A stretch of DNA of 37,609 bases from JAZNQN01 sp045590195 (lineage in GTDB: Bacteria; Bacillota; Clostridia; UMGS1883; UMGS1540), in contig JAZNQN010000069.1 of assembly GCA_045590195.1 (NCBI GenBank), positions 1 to 37,609 of the forward strand, read 5' to 3'. Below, one piece after another: positions 23,574 to 31,445 of the stretch (its first letter is position 1; each line of letters starts with the position of its first letter). Under the pieces are notes generated by a model. The model ran no database searches and was not told the DNA's origin. It saw only the letters and a list, made by a program, of their open reading frames with translations. Made by a program: the position numbers and the translations under genes.

Positions 23574-24839
23574 ATGAAAAAAGTTTTACTTATTTTACTT
23601 GCGGCAATTATTATGATGTCAACTGTGGCAGGCGCAAAAACACTTGAGGTTACAATTGGCAGCGAAAGTATGTATGTAAGCGACGGCGGCGTTTTAAAAA
23701 CTGCCCTTGATGCACCTGCATACATTGAAAATGGCAGAACAATGGTTCCAATAAGAGTTATTTCTGAAAATTTTGGTGCCGCTGTTGACTGGGATGGCGT
23801 TTCCAGGCAGGCAATTATTAAAAAAGATTCAACAGTTATAATTCTTACAATTGATTCTGACAAAGCTTATGTAAACGGCAAAGAAAAACAGCTTGACAGT
23901 GCGGCAGTTATTAAAAACGGCAGAACTATGGTTCCACTTCGTTTTGTTTCGGAAGAGCTTGGCAGAGCGGTTGAATATGTGCCTTCAACGGCGCAGATTC
24001 TTATTTCAGACGAAAAGCCTGTGTCTGTTATAGGCGGAGTTGAAACAAGAAAATATGACTACGAGTTTGCAAGGGAATATATGTTCCAGACATCTGTTCC
24101 TGATGAGCTTCTTTATGAAGCTGTTCCTTATATGAACTCATTTAACGAAGAAATTGTTTTAATGGCTTCAAAGGCAAAAGCGGCAGGAATTACTCTTACA
24201 GCCGAAGAAATGGCAGAAATTAAAGCCTCTGTGGAGCCTGATATGGAAAACATTTATGGTGTAACCCTTGTGGCGGCTATTACAAAAGGCCTTGAAAATT
24301 ATACTTATGCAATTAAATATATAGAAACTTTAGAGTTTGATGTTTCAGAAGAAGATATTATAAAAATGTACAAAGACAATTATGTTTGTGCAAAACATAT
24401 TCTTATTTCGACAGTTGGCGATGATGGTCAGCCCCTTGAGGGAAATGACAAAAAGCTTGCCAGAGAAAAGGCTCAGTATGCTCTTGAAAGACTTAATAAG
24501 GGAGAAGATTTTAATGCCCTTATAAAAGAATTCGGCCAGGACCCCGGAATGGAAAATTACCCCGACGGATATGTTTTCACAAGAGGCGAAATGGTTTCAG
24601 AATTTGAAAATGCAGTTTTCGATATGAAAGTTGGCCATACAAGCCAGATTGTTGAATCGGCTTACGGTTATCACATTATAAAGAGATTACCGCTTCCTGA
24701 AATCAGTGAGCAGACAAAATACACATTCCTTCAGCAGATGAACGAAGCAGAGTATGGCCAAATGCTTGAAAAGCTTCTTAATACTTCTGATATTAAATAT
24801 AACTTTACAAACGAAGAAATTGTTAATATGCTTAAATAG
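23574..24839 (+). CDS. Secreted peptidyl-prolyl isomerase: stalk domain fused to parvulin
   Basis: This is a 421-aa exported foldase. The signal peptide (KKVLLILLAAIIMMSTVAGA, about 1-21) is followed by a copper-amine-oxidase-N-like stalk domain with two hallmark motifs: NGRTMVPIRVISENFGAAVDWD and NGRTMVPLRFVSEELGRAVEY (about 35-150). A helical SurA/PrsA-like linker (about 155-265) leads to a PpiC parvulin domain (AKHILISTV to SAYGYHIIKRL, about 272-372). No lipobox Cys is seen, so unlike PrsA it seems non-lipidated, with the stalk perhaps holding it in the cell wall. The ribosome binding site is AAGAAGG. It folds exported proteins on the outer membrane face. Confidence 0.88.
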   Translation: MKKVLLILLAAIIMMSTVAGAKTLEVTIGSESMYVSDGGVLKTALDAPAYIENGRTMVPIRVISENFGAAVDWDGVSRQAIIKKDSTVIILTIDSDKAYVNGKEKQLDSAAVIKNGRTMVPLRFVSEELGRAVEYVPSTAQILISDEKPVSVIGGVETRKYDYEFAREYMFQTSVPDELLYEAVPYMNSFNEEIVLMASKAKAAGITLTAEEMAEIKASVEPDMENIYGVTLVAAITKGLENYTYAIKYIETLEFDVSEEDIIKMYKDNYVCAKHILISTVGDDGQPLEGNDKKLAREKAQYALERLNKGEDFNALIKEFGQDPGMENYPDGYVFTRGEMVSEFENAVFDMKVGHTSQIVESAYGYHIIKRLPLPEISEQTKYTFLQQMNEAEYGQMLEKLLNTSDIKYNFTNEEIVNMLK

Positions 24840-24853
24840 TTTTGCATAAAATC

Positions 24854-24891
24854 AAACTCCTTCCGCAAAATAATGGCGGAGGGAGTTTTTT
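24854..24891 (+). terminator. Terminator hairpin overlapping the glmS ribosome binding site
   Basis: A 13-bp stem (24854-24866 with 24876-24888, one G-U pair) is followed by a T-run ending at 24891; the glmS ATG starts at 24892. The 3' arm contains GGAGGGAG, the only Shine-Dalgarno for glmS. The hairpin can therefore both end the foldase transcript and hide the glmS initiation site. Confidence 0.82.
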
Positions 24892-26694
24892 ATGTGTGGA
24901 ATTGCAGGATATATCGGAAGCGGAAAAACTGATGAAATTTTACTTAATATTTTAAAAAAGCTTGAATACCGTGGCTACGACAGCGCGGGTATTGCGGCAG
25001 TTTCAAAGGGCGAAATAGGCGTTTTAAAAGAATGTGGCAAAATTGAAAATTTAATAAAAAAGGCAAACGGGAAAAACATTTTTGGCAAATGCGGCATAGG
25101 CCACACAAGATGGGCAACCCACGGAGCGGTAAACTTAGAAAACTGCCATCCGCATCTGGGGAGAAAAACAGCTGTTGTTCACAACGGTATAATTGAGAAT
25201 TATAAAGAAATAAAAGAAGAGCTTGAAGATGACGGCATAAAAATAAAATCAGAAAGCGACAGTGCGGTTATTCCTTATTTAATTGAAAAATATTATGAGG
25301 GCGATTTTGAAAAGGCGGTGCGTATGGCAGCAGACCGCCTTGAGGGAAGTTTTGCTTTTTGTGCAGTTTCTGCATACGATGAGGGCAAGATTTTGGCGGT
25401 TGCAAGTGAAAGTCCGCTTGTTATAGGGGTTTCGGGCAAAGAAATTTTTGTTTCATCTGATATGGCGGCAATTTCTTCTTACACAAATGAATTTTATTTT
25501 TTGCAAAGCGGCGAAGTTGCAGCTTTGGGGGAAAGTGGAGTAAAGATAACAGATTTTTACGGAAAAACTGTAAACAAAGAGGCAGAGGTGGCATATTTTG
25601 ATAAAAATGAGCTTGATAAGGGGGAGTTTGCCCATTTTATGCTTAAAGAGATTTATCAGCAGCCTGCCGCAATACTTAAAACAGTTTCACATATGGGGGA
25701 GCGGGAGCAAAGGCAAAAAATAGCAGCCTTTTTTGAAAACCTTAACAGAATTTATATAGTTGCCTGCGGAACTGCCTGTCACGCAGGGCTTGTAGGAAAA
25801 ACTGCAATCGAAAAAGCGGCAGGAATACCTTGCGAGGTGTGCCTTTCATCGGAATTTCGGTACACAAATCCGCTTTTGTCGGCAGGGGTTGGGGTTATTT
25901 TAATAAGCCAGTCGGGCGAAACTGCCGATACCATTGCCGCCGCAAAGCTTTGCAGGGAAAAGGCTGTTAAAACTATGGCTATAACCAATGTTTTTAAAAG
26001 CACCCTTTCAAGAATTGCCGATTTTTCGCTTCATACATTGGCGGGGGCAGAGGTGGCGGTGGCATCTACAAAGGCATATACTACCGCCCTTGCCGCATTA
26101 TATATGATTTCGCTCACAGCAGGCGATGAAACACTTTTCTCCGATGCCTGGTGGCGGAGAAGTATTTTAACGGAGCTTGAAAAAATACATCATACAGTTA
26201 AAAAAACACTGGATTGCAGCGGAGAAATTTTGTTGCTGGCAAAAGAAATTTCAAAAGAAAAACAAATTTTTTATATGGGCAGAGGGCTCGATTTTGCCGC
26301 CTCTCTTGAGGGGGCACTTAAAATGAAAGAAATAACTTATATTCACGCCGAGGCATTTGCCGGCGGCGAAATAAAACACGGGCCAATTGCACTTATAAAA
26401 AAGGGAAGTCCCATAATTTTTACCCTTACCGACGAGTGCACTGCACCAAAAAGCATTAACGCAATAAAGGAAACAGCGGCCAGAGGGGCAAGGGTTTTTG
26501 GAATTATAACTGAAAACTGCCGCGCCTATGCAAATGTTTTTGAAAAGGCAGCTATTTTGCCGCATTGTCAAAGGATTTTGTCGCCGATTATTTCAGGCGT
26601 TGCACATCAGCTGCTTGCATATTACGCGGCAAAAGATAAAAAACTTGATGTTGACAAACCGAGAAATTTGGCAAAATCGGTTACTGTGGAATAA
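24892..26694 (+). CDS. glmS: Glutamine-fructose-6-phosphate aminotransferase (isomerizing)
   Basis: It makes glucosamine-6-phosphate from fructose-6-phosphate and glutamine, the first step toward UDP-GlcNAc and peptidoglycan. The 600-aa protein starts MCGIAGYIG, with Cys2 as the glutaminase nucleophile. EYRGYDSAGIA, GHTRWATHG and HNGIIENY mark the class II amidotransferase domain (about 1-220). Two SIS domains follow (ACGTACHAG, SQSGETADT, ASTKAYTT; then MGRGLDFAASLEGALKMKEI, HGPIALI), ending DVDKPRNLAKSVTVE. No glmS ribozyme fits in the 52-nt gap upstream; its ribosome binding site lies in a hairpin instead. Confidence 0.96.
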   Translation: MCGIAGYIGSGKTDEILLNILKKLEYRGYDSAGIAAVSKGEIGVLKECGKIENLIKKANGKNIFGKCGIGHTRWATHGAVNLENCHPHLGRKTAVVHNGIIENYKEIKEELEDDGIKIKSESDSAVIPYLIEKYYEGDFEKAVRMAADRLEGSFAFCAVSAYDEGKILAVASESPLVIGVSGKEIFVSSDMAAISSYTNEFYFLQSGEVAALGESGVKITDFYGKTVNKEAEVAYFDKNELDKGEFAHFMLKEIYQQPAAILKTVSHMGEREQRQKIAAFFENLNRIYIVACGTACHAGLVGKTAIEKAAGIPCEVCLSSEFRYTNPLLSAGVGVILISQSGETADTIAAAKLCREKAVKTMAITNVFKSTLSRIADFSLHTLAGAEVAVASTKAYTTALAALYMISLTAGDETLFSDAWWRRSILTELEKIHHTVKKTLDCSGEILLLAKEISKEKQIFYMGRGLDFAASLEGALKMKEITYIHAEAFAGGEIKHGPIALIKKGSPIIFTLTDECTAPKSINAIKETAARGARVFGIITENCRAYANVFEKAAILPHCQRILSPIISGVAHQLLAYYAAKDKKLDVDKPRNLAKSVTVE

Positions 26695-26696
26695 AA

Positions 26697-26738
26697 ATAA
26701 GCCATATTGCTGCGCAAAGTCGCAGCAATATGGCTTAT
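26697..26738. terminator. Bidirectional terminator, glmS / HTH gene
   Basis: A perfect 18-bp stem (26697-26714 with 26721-26738), 6-nt loop. The right arm includes the stop codon of the convergent HTH gene. U-runs are short on both strands, but the stem is very stable. Confidence 0.75.
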
Positions 26739-26947
26739 AAATTGTCTTCATCTTTTATGTGTTCTATTATATCCGAAACGTCGCAATCCAGGGCAAAACA
26801 AAGAGCATCTAATGTTTTGGTGCTTATAGCTTCGCCGTGTTTAATGCGGTGCATGGTGTTGGCGGAAAAACCAAGTTTAAAAATCATATAGTATTCAGTT
26901 ATATTTTTTTTGAAAAGAGTTTCATAAAAAGGTTTATAACTAATCAT
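26735..26947 (-). CDS. Small HTH regulator (Cro/CI-like)
   Basis: This 70-aa single-domain regulator reads YKPFYETLFKKNITEYYMIFKLGFSANTMHRIKHGEAISTKTLDALCFALDCDVSDIIEHI, a compact XRE-like helix-turn-helix of the type with a short N-terminus. ATG 26947 is chosen because AGGTGA lies 5 nt upstream; the GTG at 26956 overlaps that site. It is divergent from a small membrane protein, and repeated ATACTCAA/TTGAGTAT half-sites cover both promoters, so it is the likely repressor of itself and its neighbour. Confidence 0.87.
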   Translation of the reverse strand: MISYKPFYETLFKKNITEYYMIFKLGFSANTMHRIKHGEAISTKTLDALCFALDCDVSDIIEHIKDEDNL

Positions 26948-26968
26948 TTTAATCACCTAATTTATTTT

Positions 26969-27012
26969 ATCATACTCAACCCCTTGACAATACTCAAAAT
27001 ATTGAGTATAAT
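26969..27012. promoter_or_regulatory. Divergent promoters with shared operator half-sites
   Basis: Plus strand: TTGACA (26984-26989), 17-bp spacer, TATAAT (27007-27012), a consensus promoter for the membrane protein. Minus strand: TTGAGT (26997-26992), 17-bp spacer, TATGAT (26974-26969), for the HTH gene. ATACTCAA occurs at 26972-26979 and 26990-26997, and its inverse TTGAGTAT at 27002-27009. The last two form a perfect 8-4-8 palindrome inside the plus-strand spacer; the first covers the minus-strand -10. Confidence 0.85.
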
Positions 27013-27043
27013 ATTAGTATTACAAAAGTTAAGGAGAGATATT

Positions 27044-27388
27044 ATGTCAGAAAAAATTGATAAGGTCTTGGATTTTTTTGTTAGCAGGTGGTATTTAAAA
27101 TTATTAGGGTGGATTGTAGCAATAGTGCTGATTTTAGTTGGAGCTTTTATGTTAAAACTTGGGGTAGGGCTTCTTTTTAACCCTTTGTGGTATGGAAACT
27201 TTATGTTGATTTTATGTGCTTTATTGCTGTCTGTTATAGGTATAGCAATAGACGGAATTGCTATTGTTTCAGCTTTGTCAGGAGCATTATTCATATTTTT
27301 AAGAATAGTTTATTGTGCACACATTATAAAATTTACTTTTGAAGATATAGGCACAAAATTATTTAAAAGAAAAAAGCAGCTGGATTGA
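27044..27388 (+). CDS. Small integral membrane protein
   Basis: This 114-aa protein has a short basic N-terminus (SEKIDKVLDFFVSRWYLK), about three membrane-spanning segments (LLGWIVAIVLILVGAFMLKL, FMLILCALLLSVIGIAI, IVSALSGALFIFLRIVY) and a basic C-terminal tail (KLFKRKKQLD). I recognise no family. AAGGAGA lies 8 nt before ATG 27044; the longer open frame from 26837 would read antisense through the HTH gene. It is controlled by a consensus promoter with a palindromic operator, presumably bound by the divergent HTH protein. Confidence 0.8.
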   Translation: MSEKIDKVLDFFVSRWYLKLLGWIVAIVLILVGAFMLKLGVGLLFNPLWYGNFMLILCALLLSVIGIAIDGIAIVSALSGALFIFLRIVYCAHIIKFTFEDIGTKLFKRKKQLD

Positions 27389-27411
27389 TAAAATTCAGAA
27401 AAAAGTAATTT

Positions 27412-27441
27412 GAGAGGCACTGGTGTTGTGTCTCTCTTATT
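27412..27441 (+). terminator. Probable terminator of the small membrane protein gene
   Basis: Stem GAGAGGCAC (27412-27420) with GTGTCTCTC (27428-27436), including one G-U pair, followed by TTATTTTTG. The U-run is interrupted, so strength is uncertain. Confidence 0.6.
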
Positions 27442-27467
27442 TTTGTTTACAAAATATTCACAATATA

Positions 27468-27496
27468 TTGACAAATCTTGCAAAATGCTATACAAT
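27468..27496 (+). promoter_or_regulatory. Promoter of the purine permease gene
   Basis: TTGACA (27468-27473), a 17-bp spacer, then TACAAT (27491-27496). The leader is only about 40 nt, too short for a purine riboswitch; it contains a small CAAAAT/ATTTTG hairpin directly before the GGAGG ribosome binding site. Confidence 0.82.
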
Positions 27497-27543
27497 ATAT
27501 GTGTCCTTTGGGGCAAAATACATATTTTGGAGGTTTTTCACAG

Positions 27544-28896
27544 ATGAAAAAGTTTTTCAAACTTGAGGAAAACAAAACTACCGTAAGAACCGAAATTCTT
27601 GCCGGTATTACAACTTTCCTCGCAATGGCGTATATCCTTGCGGTAAACCCAAGTTACCTCGGCGGTATTCCAGGTGCAAGCCCTGCGGCTATTTTTATGG
27701 CAACAGCTATTTCCGCAGCAATTGCAACAATTTGTATGGCATTTTTTGCTAACTACCCTGTAGCTTTGGCTTCCGGTATGGGCCTTAACGCGTTTTTCGC
27801 ATTTACTGTATGCGGCGCTATGGGCTGCAGCTACCAGGTTGCTTTAACAGCTGTTTTTGTTGAAGGTATTATCTTTATGATTTTGTCACTCTTCAAATTC
27901 AGAGAAGCTCTTGTTAACAAAATTCCTACAAACTTAAAATTCGGTATCACAGCAGGTATCGGTTTGTTTATCACAATTATCGCACTCTTAAATTCAAAAG
28001 TAATCGTTGCAGACCCTGCAACAACAGTTGCTCTTGGTAACCTGGCATCTGCTCCTGTTGCTCTTTCTCTCATCGGCCTTTTGATTATTGGTGTTCTCCA
28101 GTATAAAAAAGTTCCCGGCGGTATCTTAATTGGTATTATCGCTACATGGATTTTAGGCATGATTGCTGAAGCTTGCGGCTGGTACGTGGTTGACGTTGAA
28201 AACGGCGTTTACTCTGTATTCCCAAGCCTTTCATGGGAAAGCATTAAATCAAACTTTGCAGCTCCTGCACTTTTCGCATTTGACTTTGGTTATGTTGTTA
28301 AAAACTTTGCATCATTTGCAATTGTTGTATTTACTTTCCTTTACACAGATATTTTTGATACTGTTGGTACACTTATCGGTGTTACACAGAAAGCCGGCCT
28401 TATTAAAGAAGACGGCACACTTCCTAACGCAGGCGGCGCTTTAATGGCTGACGCTGTTGGTACAGTAGTTGGTGCTTGCCTTGGTACTTCAACTGTTACA
28501 AGCTATGTTGAATCAAGCGCAGGTGTTGCAGCAGGCGGTAAAACAGGTCTTACAGCTTTGACAACAGGTATTATGTTCATTATTGCAATTATCTTTGCAC
28601 CTGTATTCCTCGCTATTCCTTCATTTGCAACAACTCCTGCAATGCTCTACGTTGGTCTTTTGATGCTTTCAGCTATCAAAAATATGGAATTTGAAGGCGA
28701 CATTGCTGACGTTATCGGCGGCTTCCTCGCAGTTGTTATGATGCCTTTCGCTTACTCAATTGCAACAGGTATTATGTTTGGTATCCTTTCATGGGTTATC
28801 CTCAAAGTTGTTTGCGGAAAAGCTAAAGATGTCAGCGCAATTATGTGGATATCATTTGCACTTTTCGTAATCTATATTTTAACACTTATATTCTAA
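27544..28896 (+). CDS. Purine base permease, AzgA-like NCS2 family
   Basis: This 450-aa polytopic membrane protein matches the AzgA/PbuG/PbuO group of purine (hypoxanthine, guanine or adenine) proton symporters. Motifs are ILAGITTFLAMAYILAVNPS at the N-terminus, GMGLNAFFAF, GITAGIGLFI, TDIFDTVGTLIGVTQKAG and TSTVTSYVESSAGVAAGGKTGLTALTTG, all typical of this branch. ATG 27544 follows GGAGG; the longer open frame from 27478 overlaps the promoter. A terminator separates it from a phosphoribosyltransferase gene only 60 nt downstream, and together they suggest import then salvage of a purine base. Codon choice looks more GC-biased at third positions than in the neighbours, as in highly expressed genes. 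Confidence 0.92.
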   Translation: MKKFFKLEENKTTVRTEILAGITTFLAMAYILAVNPSYLGGIPGASPAAIFMATAISAAIATICMAFFANYPVALASGMGLNAFFAFTVCGAMGCSYQVALTAVFVEGIIFMILSLFKFREALVNKIPTNLKFGITAGIGLFITIIALLNSKVIVADPATTVALGNLASAPVALSLIGLLIIGVLQYKKVPGGILIGIIATWILGMIAEACGWYVVDVENGVYSVFPSLSWESIKSNFAAPALFAFDFGYVVKNFASFAIVVFTFLYTDIFDTVGTLIGVTQKAGLIKEDGTLPNAGGALMADAVGTVVGACLGTSTVTSYVESSAGVAAGGKTGLTALTTGIMFIIAIIFAPVFLAIPSFATTPAMLYVGLLMLSAIKNMEFEGDIADVIGGFLAVVMMPFAYSIATGIMFGILSWVILKVVCGKAKDVSAIMWISFALFVIYILTLIF

Positions 28897-28909
28897 TTTA
28901 ACACAGACT

Positions 28910-28937
28910 AAAACCCGCCTTTCGTGGGCGGGTTTTT
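28910..28937 (+). terminator. Terminator between permease and phosphoribosyltransferase genes
   Basis: Stem AAAACCCGCC (28910-28919) with GGCGGGTTTT (28927-28936) and a five-T run. No separate promoter is seen before the next gene, so partial read-through is likely. Confidence 0.85.
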
Positions 28938-28955
28938 CTGTAAGAGGTAAATATT

Positions 28956-29510
28956 ATGGAAAAATATTATAAACTACGCGTTGCGGGCATTGAGCGTGAT
29001 TTGCCCCTTTGCAAAGTTAACGATTCACTTTATATTGCCGCTTTTGTAATTTTCGGCGATGTTGAGCTTACTGAAAAAACTGCTGAGGCACTTCTTCAGA
29101 AAGCCCCCGATTTTGATGTTATTATAACAGCTGAATCAAAGGGTATTCCTCTTGGCTACGAAATGGCACGCCAGAGCGGCAAGCCATATATCGTTGCAAG
29201 AAAAGCGCCAAAGCTTTATATGAGAAACGTTGTGTTTACTCACGTTAAATCTATTACAACTGCCGCAGAGCAGATGCTTTGCCTTGGTAGCGACGAAATA
29301 GAGGTTATTAAAGGCAAAAAAGTTTTAATTGTTGACGATGTTATAAGCACAGGCGAATCTATTGCCGCAGTTGTTCAGTTGGTTTCTGAAGTTGGGGGCG
29401 AAATTGCAGGTAAAATGGCAATTTTGGCTGAAGGCGATGCAATAGAGCGAAAAGATATTATTGCGCTTTCAAAACTTCCGCTTTTTGATGGCGAAGGTAA
29501 TGAAATGTAA
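28956..29510 (+). CDS. Adenine/purine-type phosphoribosyltransferase
   Basis: This 184-aa type I phosphoribosyltransferase has the PRPP-binding motif VLIVDDVISTGES (about 128-140), a flexible-loop region KAPKLYMRNVVFTHVKSIT, and VIITAESKGIPLGYEMAR matching the pyrophosphate loop seen in adenine and xanthine phosphoribosyltransferases. It converts a purine base plus PRPP to the nucleotide. Length and layout fit a clostridial apt-like paralogue; whether the base is adenine or xanthine is not decided. It follows the purine permease, supporting purine salvage. AAGAGGT lies about 7 nt before ATG. Confidence 0.85.
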   Translation: MEKYYKLRVAGIERDLPLCKVNDSLYIAAFVIFGDVELTEKTAEALLQKAPDFDVIITAESKGIPLGYEMARQSGKPYIVARKAPKLYMRNVVFTHVKSITTAAEQMLCLGSDEIEVIKGKKVLIVDDVISTGESIAAVVQLVSEVGGEIAGKMAILAEGDAIERKDIIALSKLPLFDGEGNEM

Positions 29511-29517
29511 ATAATCT

Positions 29518-29554
29518 AAAAAAAGGCAACCAAAATTTTTGGTTGCCTTTTTTT
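29518..29554. terminator. Bidirectional terminator, phosphoribosyltransferase / ABC exporter
   Basis: Long near-perfect stem around GGCAACCAAA/TTTGGTTGCC with A-run and T-run feet on both strands. Its 3' end overlaps the stop codon region of the convergent ABC gene. Confidence 0.9.
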
Positions 29555-31445
29555 ATTCCAGTTCAAACATTCCGTGATAAAGCTGATAATATTTTCCTTT
29601 TTGAAGAAGAAGGTCGTCATGGTCGCCTCGTTCAATTATTTCGCCTTTCTCAAGAACCATAATGGCGTTAGAATTGCGAACGGTTGAAAGGCGGTGGGCA
29701 ATAACAAAAACTGTTCTGCCCTGCATAAGGGTGTCCATTCCTTTTTCGATAAGAGCCTCTGTTCTGGTATCGATTGAGCTTGTAGCCTCATCAAGTATTA
29801 AAAGAGGTGTATCGGCAATTGCCGCACGAGCAATCGATATAAGCTGGCGCTGGCCTTGTGACAAGTTTGCGCCGTCGCCTGTTATAACCGTGTCATACCC
29901 CTTTGGCAGATGGCTTATAAAGAAATGAGCGTTTGCAAGCTTTGCCGCCGCTTTAACTTCTTCGTCGGTTGCCGTTGGCTTGCCGTAGCGGATATTATCT
30001 GCAACTGTTCCTGTAAACAGGTGAGTATCCTGCAAAACCACAGAAAGCGAGCTGCGAAGGTCATCCTTTTTAATGTCTTTAATATTTATACCGTCGTAGG
30101 TAATTGTTCCTTCTTCTATTTCATAAAAGCGGTTTATAAGGTTGGTTATTGTTGTTTTGCCCGCACCCGTTGAGCCTACAAAAGCAATTTTCTGGCCTTT
30201 TTTTGCGTAAAGGCTTATGTTATTCAAAACAATTTTTTCCCCTTCGTAAGAGAAAACTACATCTTTAAACACAATTTCGCCTTCAAGCTTTTTAAGGGTA
30301 AAGCCGTCTTTTTCAGGAATTTTCCATGCCCACATATTTGTTTTCTTGTCGCTTTCTGAAAGAGCGCCGTTTTCCTCTTTTGCGTAAACAAGGGTAATGT
30401 TTCCGTTGTCTACCTCAGGGGTTTCGTCAATTATTCCAAAAACCCTTTCCGCACCTGCCAGAGCCGACAAAATTGAATTAAACTGCTGAGAAAGCTGTGT
30501 TATAGGCTGTGAAAAAGAGCGGGTGTACTGCAGAAACGATGCAATTGTTCCAAGGCCCGGAACAAGGCCATATAAATAAAGTATTGCGCCGAAAACTGCA
30601 GTTAAGGCATAATGCATATAGGAAAGGTTACCCATAATAGGCATTAAAATATTTGAGCAGGTATTGGCTTTTGTAACGTTCTGGCGGAGAGTGTTATTTA
30701 TTTCTTCAAACTCGGAAACAACTTTGCTCTCGTGGCAGAAAACCTTTACAACCTTCTGTCCTTCAACTGTTTCTTCAACATAGCCGTTAAGTGCGCCAAC
30801 GGATTTTTGCTGATTTCTGAAATATCCTGCACTTTTCTTGCCGATAATTGATACAACGTTTATCATTATGAAAAGCATTACGAGCACCAAAATTGTAAGA
30901 TAGGGGCTTAGCACAACCATCATAATAAACACGCCCGTAACACTTACAAGGGAGGAGAAAAAGTGTGGCACGCCGTGGCCAATCATTTCACGAAGAGTAT
31001 CAATATCGTTTGTGAAGCGGCTCATAAGCTCGCCGTGTGGATGGGAATCGAAAAACTTTATTGGCAGGCGCTGCATTTTTGAAAATAAGTCGCACCTTAT
31101 TTTTTTGAGTATATTGGTTGAAATATACATCATAATTCTGTTGTAAAGATACGTTCCCAAAACGCCTGAAAGGTAAACTAAGGCGAGCAGGGCAACCACC
31201 TTATAAAGCCCCGTAAAAACAGGGGTTTCCATTTGGGAAATGGGGATAATGTGGTCGTCAATAATAGTTTTTAAAAAGTATGTTCCAACAACACCTGCAA
31301 GTGAGCTTATGAGTACGAAAAACAGCACGAGCACAAGCAGATATTTATACTCCAAAAGGTATGAAAGGAGGCGAAGGATTGTTTTCTTTGCGTCTTTCGG
31401 GCGCCTGAATTTAGGAGGTTGTTTCTGGCCTCTCATCGCTTTCAT
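29553..31445 (-). CDS. ABC exporter subunit with canonical catalytic Glu (half-transporter 2)
   Basis: This 630-aa type IV ABC half-transporter has a six-helix membrane domain (about 25-330) and an ATPase domain with VGSTGAGKTTITNL (Walker A), LSQGQRQL (signature, second Gly of LSGGQ replaced by Gln) and LLILDEATSSID (Walker B, Glu about 553). The canonical Walker B and altered signature are the mirror image of the partner, as in heterodimeric multidrug exporters such as TM287/288 and BmrCD. It overlaps the upstream partner by four bases. The linker before the ATPase domain (about 355-395) is unusually long and hydrophilic. The substrate is unknown: drug, peptide or lipid. Confidence 0.93.
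   Translation of the reverse strand: MKAMRGQKQPPKFRRPKDAKKTILRLLSYLLEYKYLLVLVLFFVLISSLAGVVGTYFLKTIIDDHIIPISQMETPVFTGLYKVVALLALVYLSGVLGTYLYNRIMMYISTNILKKIRCDLFSKMQRLPIKFFDSHPHGELMSRFTNDIDTLREMIGHGVPHFFSSLVSVTGVFIMMVVLSPYLTILVLVMLFIMINVVSIIGKKSAGYFRNQQKSVGALNGYVEETVEGQKVVKVFCHESKVVSEFEEINNTLRQNVTKANTCSNILMPIMGNLSYMHYALTAVFGAILYLYGLVPGLGTIASFLQYTRSFSQPITQLSQQFNSILSALAGAERVFGIIDETPEVDNGNITLVYAKEENGALSESDKKTNMWAWKIPEKDGFTLKKLEGEIVFKDVVFSYEGEKIVLNNISLYAKKGQKIAFVGSTGAGKTTITNLINRFYEIEEGTITYDGINIKDIKKDDLRSSLSVVLQDTHLFTGTVADNIRYGKPTATDEEVKAAAKLANAHFFISHLPKGYDTVITGDGANLSQGQRQLISIARAAIADTPLLILDEATSSIDTRTEALIEKGMDTLMQGRTVFVIAHRLSTVRNSNAIMVLEKGEIIERGDHDDLLLQKGKYYQLYHGMFELE

Noticed and set aside
23417..23863. 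Minus-strand extension of the 79-aa gene to 228 aa
   Set aside because: The extension runs antisense through the foldase gene and its promoter, while a good ribosome binding site and promoter support the short form.
24840..24891. glmS ribozyme
   Set aside because: The intergenic space is 52 nt and is used by a terminator hairpin; the ribozyme is far larger.
27389..27543. Possible purine riboswitch before the purine permease
   Set aside because: The promoter leaves only about 40 nt of leader and the conserved purine aptamer loops are not present.
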